A stretch of DNA of 7,166 nucleotides from Neisseriales bacterium (GTDB taxonomy: Bacteria; Pseudomonadota; Gammaproteobacteria; Burkholderiales; UBA11063). The position numbers were made by a program, and so were the translations under genes. The stretch is from NCBI GenBank assembly GCA_008017145.1, contig SSGY01000103.1:1-7166 (forward strand), given 5' to 3'. Position 1 is the first letter of the stretch. Each line of letters starts with the position of its first letter. The notes under the pieces are model-generated. The model saw only the letters and a program-made list of their open reading frames with translations. It did no database searches and was not told the origin of the DNA. Shown here one piece after another: positions 6,215 to 7,166 of this stretch.

Positions 6215-7166
6215 TGAACGTCAACTTATCTGCGTAACTAGTGGCGAACCGGCTGGAATTGGTCCTGAGATATGTCTTGATTTGGTTGATTCAAGCTATA
6301 ACCATGGTTATCGCTTGTTGGTAATTGGTGATATTAATTTACTAAAAAGTCGAGCATTATTACTTAACCGACAGATCGAATTTAATCAAATCTCTGATCC
6401 GCTGCACGATAGTTTTGATCGACAAAAGCTGAATGTATTACATACATCTTGTTCAAAGCACGATTGTCTAGGTGTTCCAGATGTAAATAATGCAGCTTAC
6501 GTCTTAGCTACCTTAGATAAAGCAATTGAGCTATGTAAAAATAAGGTAAGTCGAATCATTGTAACTGCACCGATTAATAAAGATATCATTAACCAAGCAG
6601 GGACTAAATTTAGTGGGCATACTGAGTATTTTGCCGAAAAATTTAACATCTCCAAAGTAGTTATGATGCTAAGTAACCAAATTTTGAAAGTTGCCCTTCT
6701 AACCACGCACCTACCACTAAAAGAAGTTCCAGCACAGATTACAGCCGCGAATCTAGAGCAAATATTAACCATCATTCATCAATCTTTCGGCGAATATTTT
6801 GGCATTAGCAAGCCAAAAATTGCCGTATGTGGTTTAAATCCACACGCGGGAGAAAATGGTTATTTAGGTTCAGAAGAAATTGAGATTATAAATCCAGTAA
6901 TTAATTCTTGGCAACAACGCGGCTATAATGTGACTGGTAGTTATCCTGCTGATACAATATTTAATCGTCATGCTGAGTTTGATTTGATTTTGGCAATGTA
7001 TCATGACCAGGGATTACCAATTGTTAAATTCTCAGGATTTGAGCATGGTGTTAATACTACATTAGGGCTACCTATTATTCGCACCTCAGTTGATCATGGA
7101 ACAGCATTAAACCTAGCAGGCAGTGGAAAGGCTTCAAGTTCAAGCCTAATCGCTGCACTTCACGCC
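6204..7166 (+). CDS. pdxA: 4-hydroxythreonine-4-phosphate dehydrogenase (3' end cut by the window)
   Basis: PdxA oxidises 4-phosphohydroxy-L-threonine with NAD(P)+; the product decarboxylates and is used by PdxJ to make pyridoxine 5'-phosphate (DXP-dependent vitamin B6 route, cytoplasm). The 321 residues visible lack only about ten compared with the 329-residue E. coli enzyme. Motifs in order are TSGEPAGIGPE (12-22), TAPINK (121-126) and SGHTEY (substrate H139, T140). The three metal-binding histidines are in TTHLPL (H169), LNPHAGE (H214) and YHDQGLP (H267). Substrate contacts K275, N284 and R293 lie in the segments that follow, and GLPIIRTSVDHGTAL is intact. The frame opens after TGA at 6177-6179, so ATG 6192, 6204 and 6207 are all possible starts. 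I chose 6204 on family N-terminal length (11-bp overlap with surA); none has a strong ribosome site, which suggests translational coupling. Family certain, start uncertain. Confidence 0.94.
   Translation, partial: MMINERQLICVTSGEPAGIGPEICLDLVDSSYNHGYRLLVIGDINLLKSRALLLNRQIEFNQISDPLHDSFDRQKLNVLHTSCSKHDCLGVPDVNNAAYVLATLDKAIELCKNKVSRIIVTAPINKDIINQAGTKFSGHTEYFAEKFNISKVVMMLSNQILKVALLTTHLPLKEVPAQITAANLEQILTIIHQSFGEYFGISKPKIAVCGLNPHAGENGYLGSEEIEIINPVINSWQQRGYNVTGSYPADTIFNRHAEFDLILAMYHDQGLPIVKFSGFEHGVNTTLGLPIIRTSVDHGTALNLAGSGKASSSSLIAALHA

Noticed and set aside
6497..6775. Antisense 92-residue open frame within pdxA
   Set aside because: The sense strand encodes a strongly conserved PdxA with all active-site residues; the antisense product resembles no family I know and is best read as a shadow.
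1..7166. A novel defence, mobile or secretion system
   Set aside because: Every base above the small gaps is accounted for by recognisable housekeeping genes; no transposase, integrase, inverted terminal repeats, CRISPR-like repeats, tRNA or rRNA signature was seen on either strand.
1..7166. Francisella as the source, suggested by AT-rich DNA and a type III pantothenate kinase
   Set aside because: pdxA is present, whereas Francisella as I recall uses PdxS/PdxT for vitamin B6 and lacks sigma-E; details of SurA and PdxA look more betaproteobacterial. Genus left open.

Overview
This window is a compact, all-plus-strand stretch of housekeeping genes from an AT-rich proteobacterium. It holds the 3' end of panC, complete coaBC, coaX, lptD and surA, and almost all of pdxA. 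The lptD-surA-pdxA order is the classic arrangement of Gamma- and Betaproteobacteria. Residue-level details in SurA and PdxA (for example the RHILVKVNE and GLPIIRTSVDHGTAL segments), together with a stand-alone type III pantothenate kinase, remind me more of low-GC Betaproteobacteria than of enterics. That is a judgement from memory, not an alignment, and I cannot name a genus. Presence of pdxA argues against Francisella, which as I recall makes PLP by the PdxS/PdxT route.

Region 1 (1-2309) is a pantothenate/coenzyme A block. PanC makes pantothenate, CoaX phosphorylates it, and CoaBC adds cysteine and decarboxylates to 4'-phosphopantetheine. panC and coaBC are separated by 27 bp, and coaBC overlaps coaX by 13 bp. 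The panC reading frame carries an in-frame TAA at positions 10-12, inside the conserved S-S-R-N ATP-binding motif, with a well-conserved C-terminal domain continuing after it. It may be a recent pseudogene, an assembly error or a recoded site.

Region 2 (2310-2423) is the only sizeable intergenic gap (114 bp). It holds a textbook extended -10 element (TGATATAAT). Just upstream is a perfect match to the sigma-E -35 element GGAACTT, a fitting control for lptD and surA. No terminator is visible.

Region 3 (2424-7166) is an envelope-biogenesis operon ending in a metabolic gene. LptD is the outer-membrane LPS translocon barrel, and SurA is the periplasmic chaperone that helps fold it. PdxA is a cytoplasmic vitamin B6 enzyme that traditionally rides along in this operon. 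surA follows lptD after 8 bp, with its Shine-Dalgarno sequence overlapping the lptD stop; pdxA starts inside the end of surA. pdxA runs off the window only a few residues before its expected end.

I found no mobile element, CRISPR array, RNA gene or novel multi-gene system. The points worth a second look are the panC stop, the sigma-E-like promoter, the three-cysteine set of LptD, the altered cation-site residue of CoaX and the extra Pro/Thr linker in SurA.
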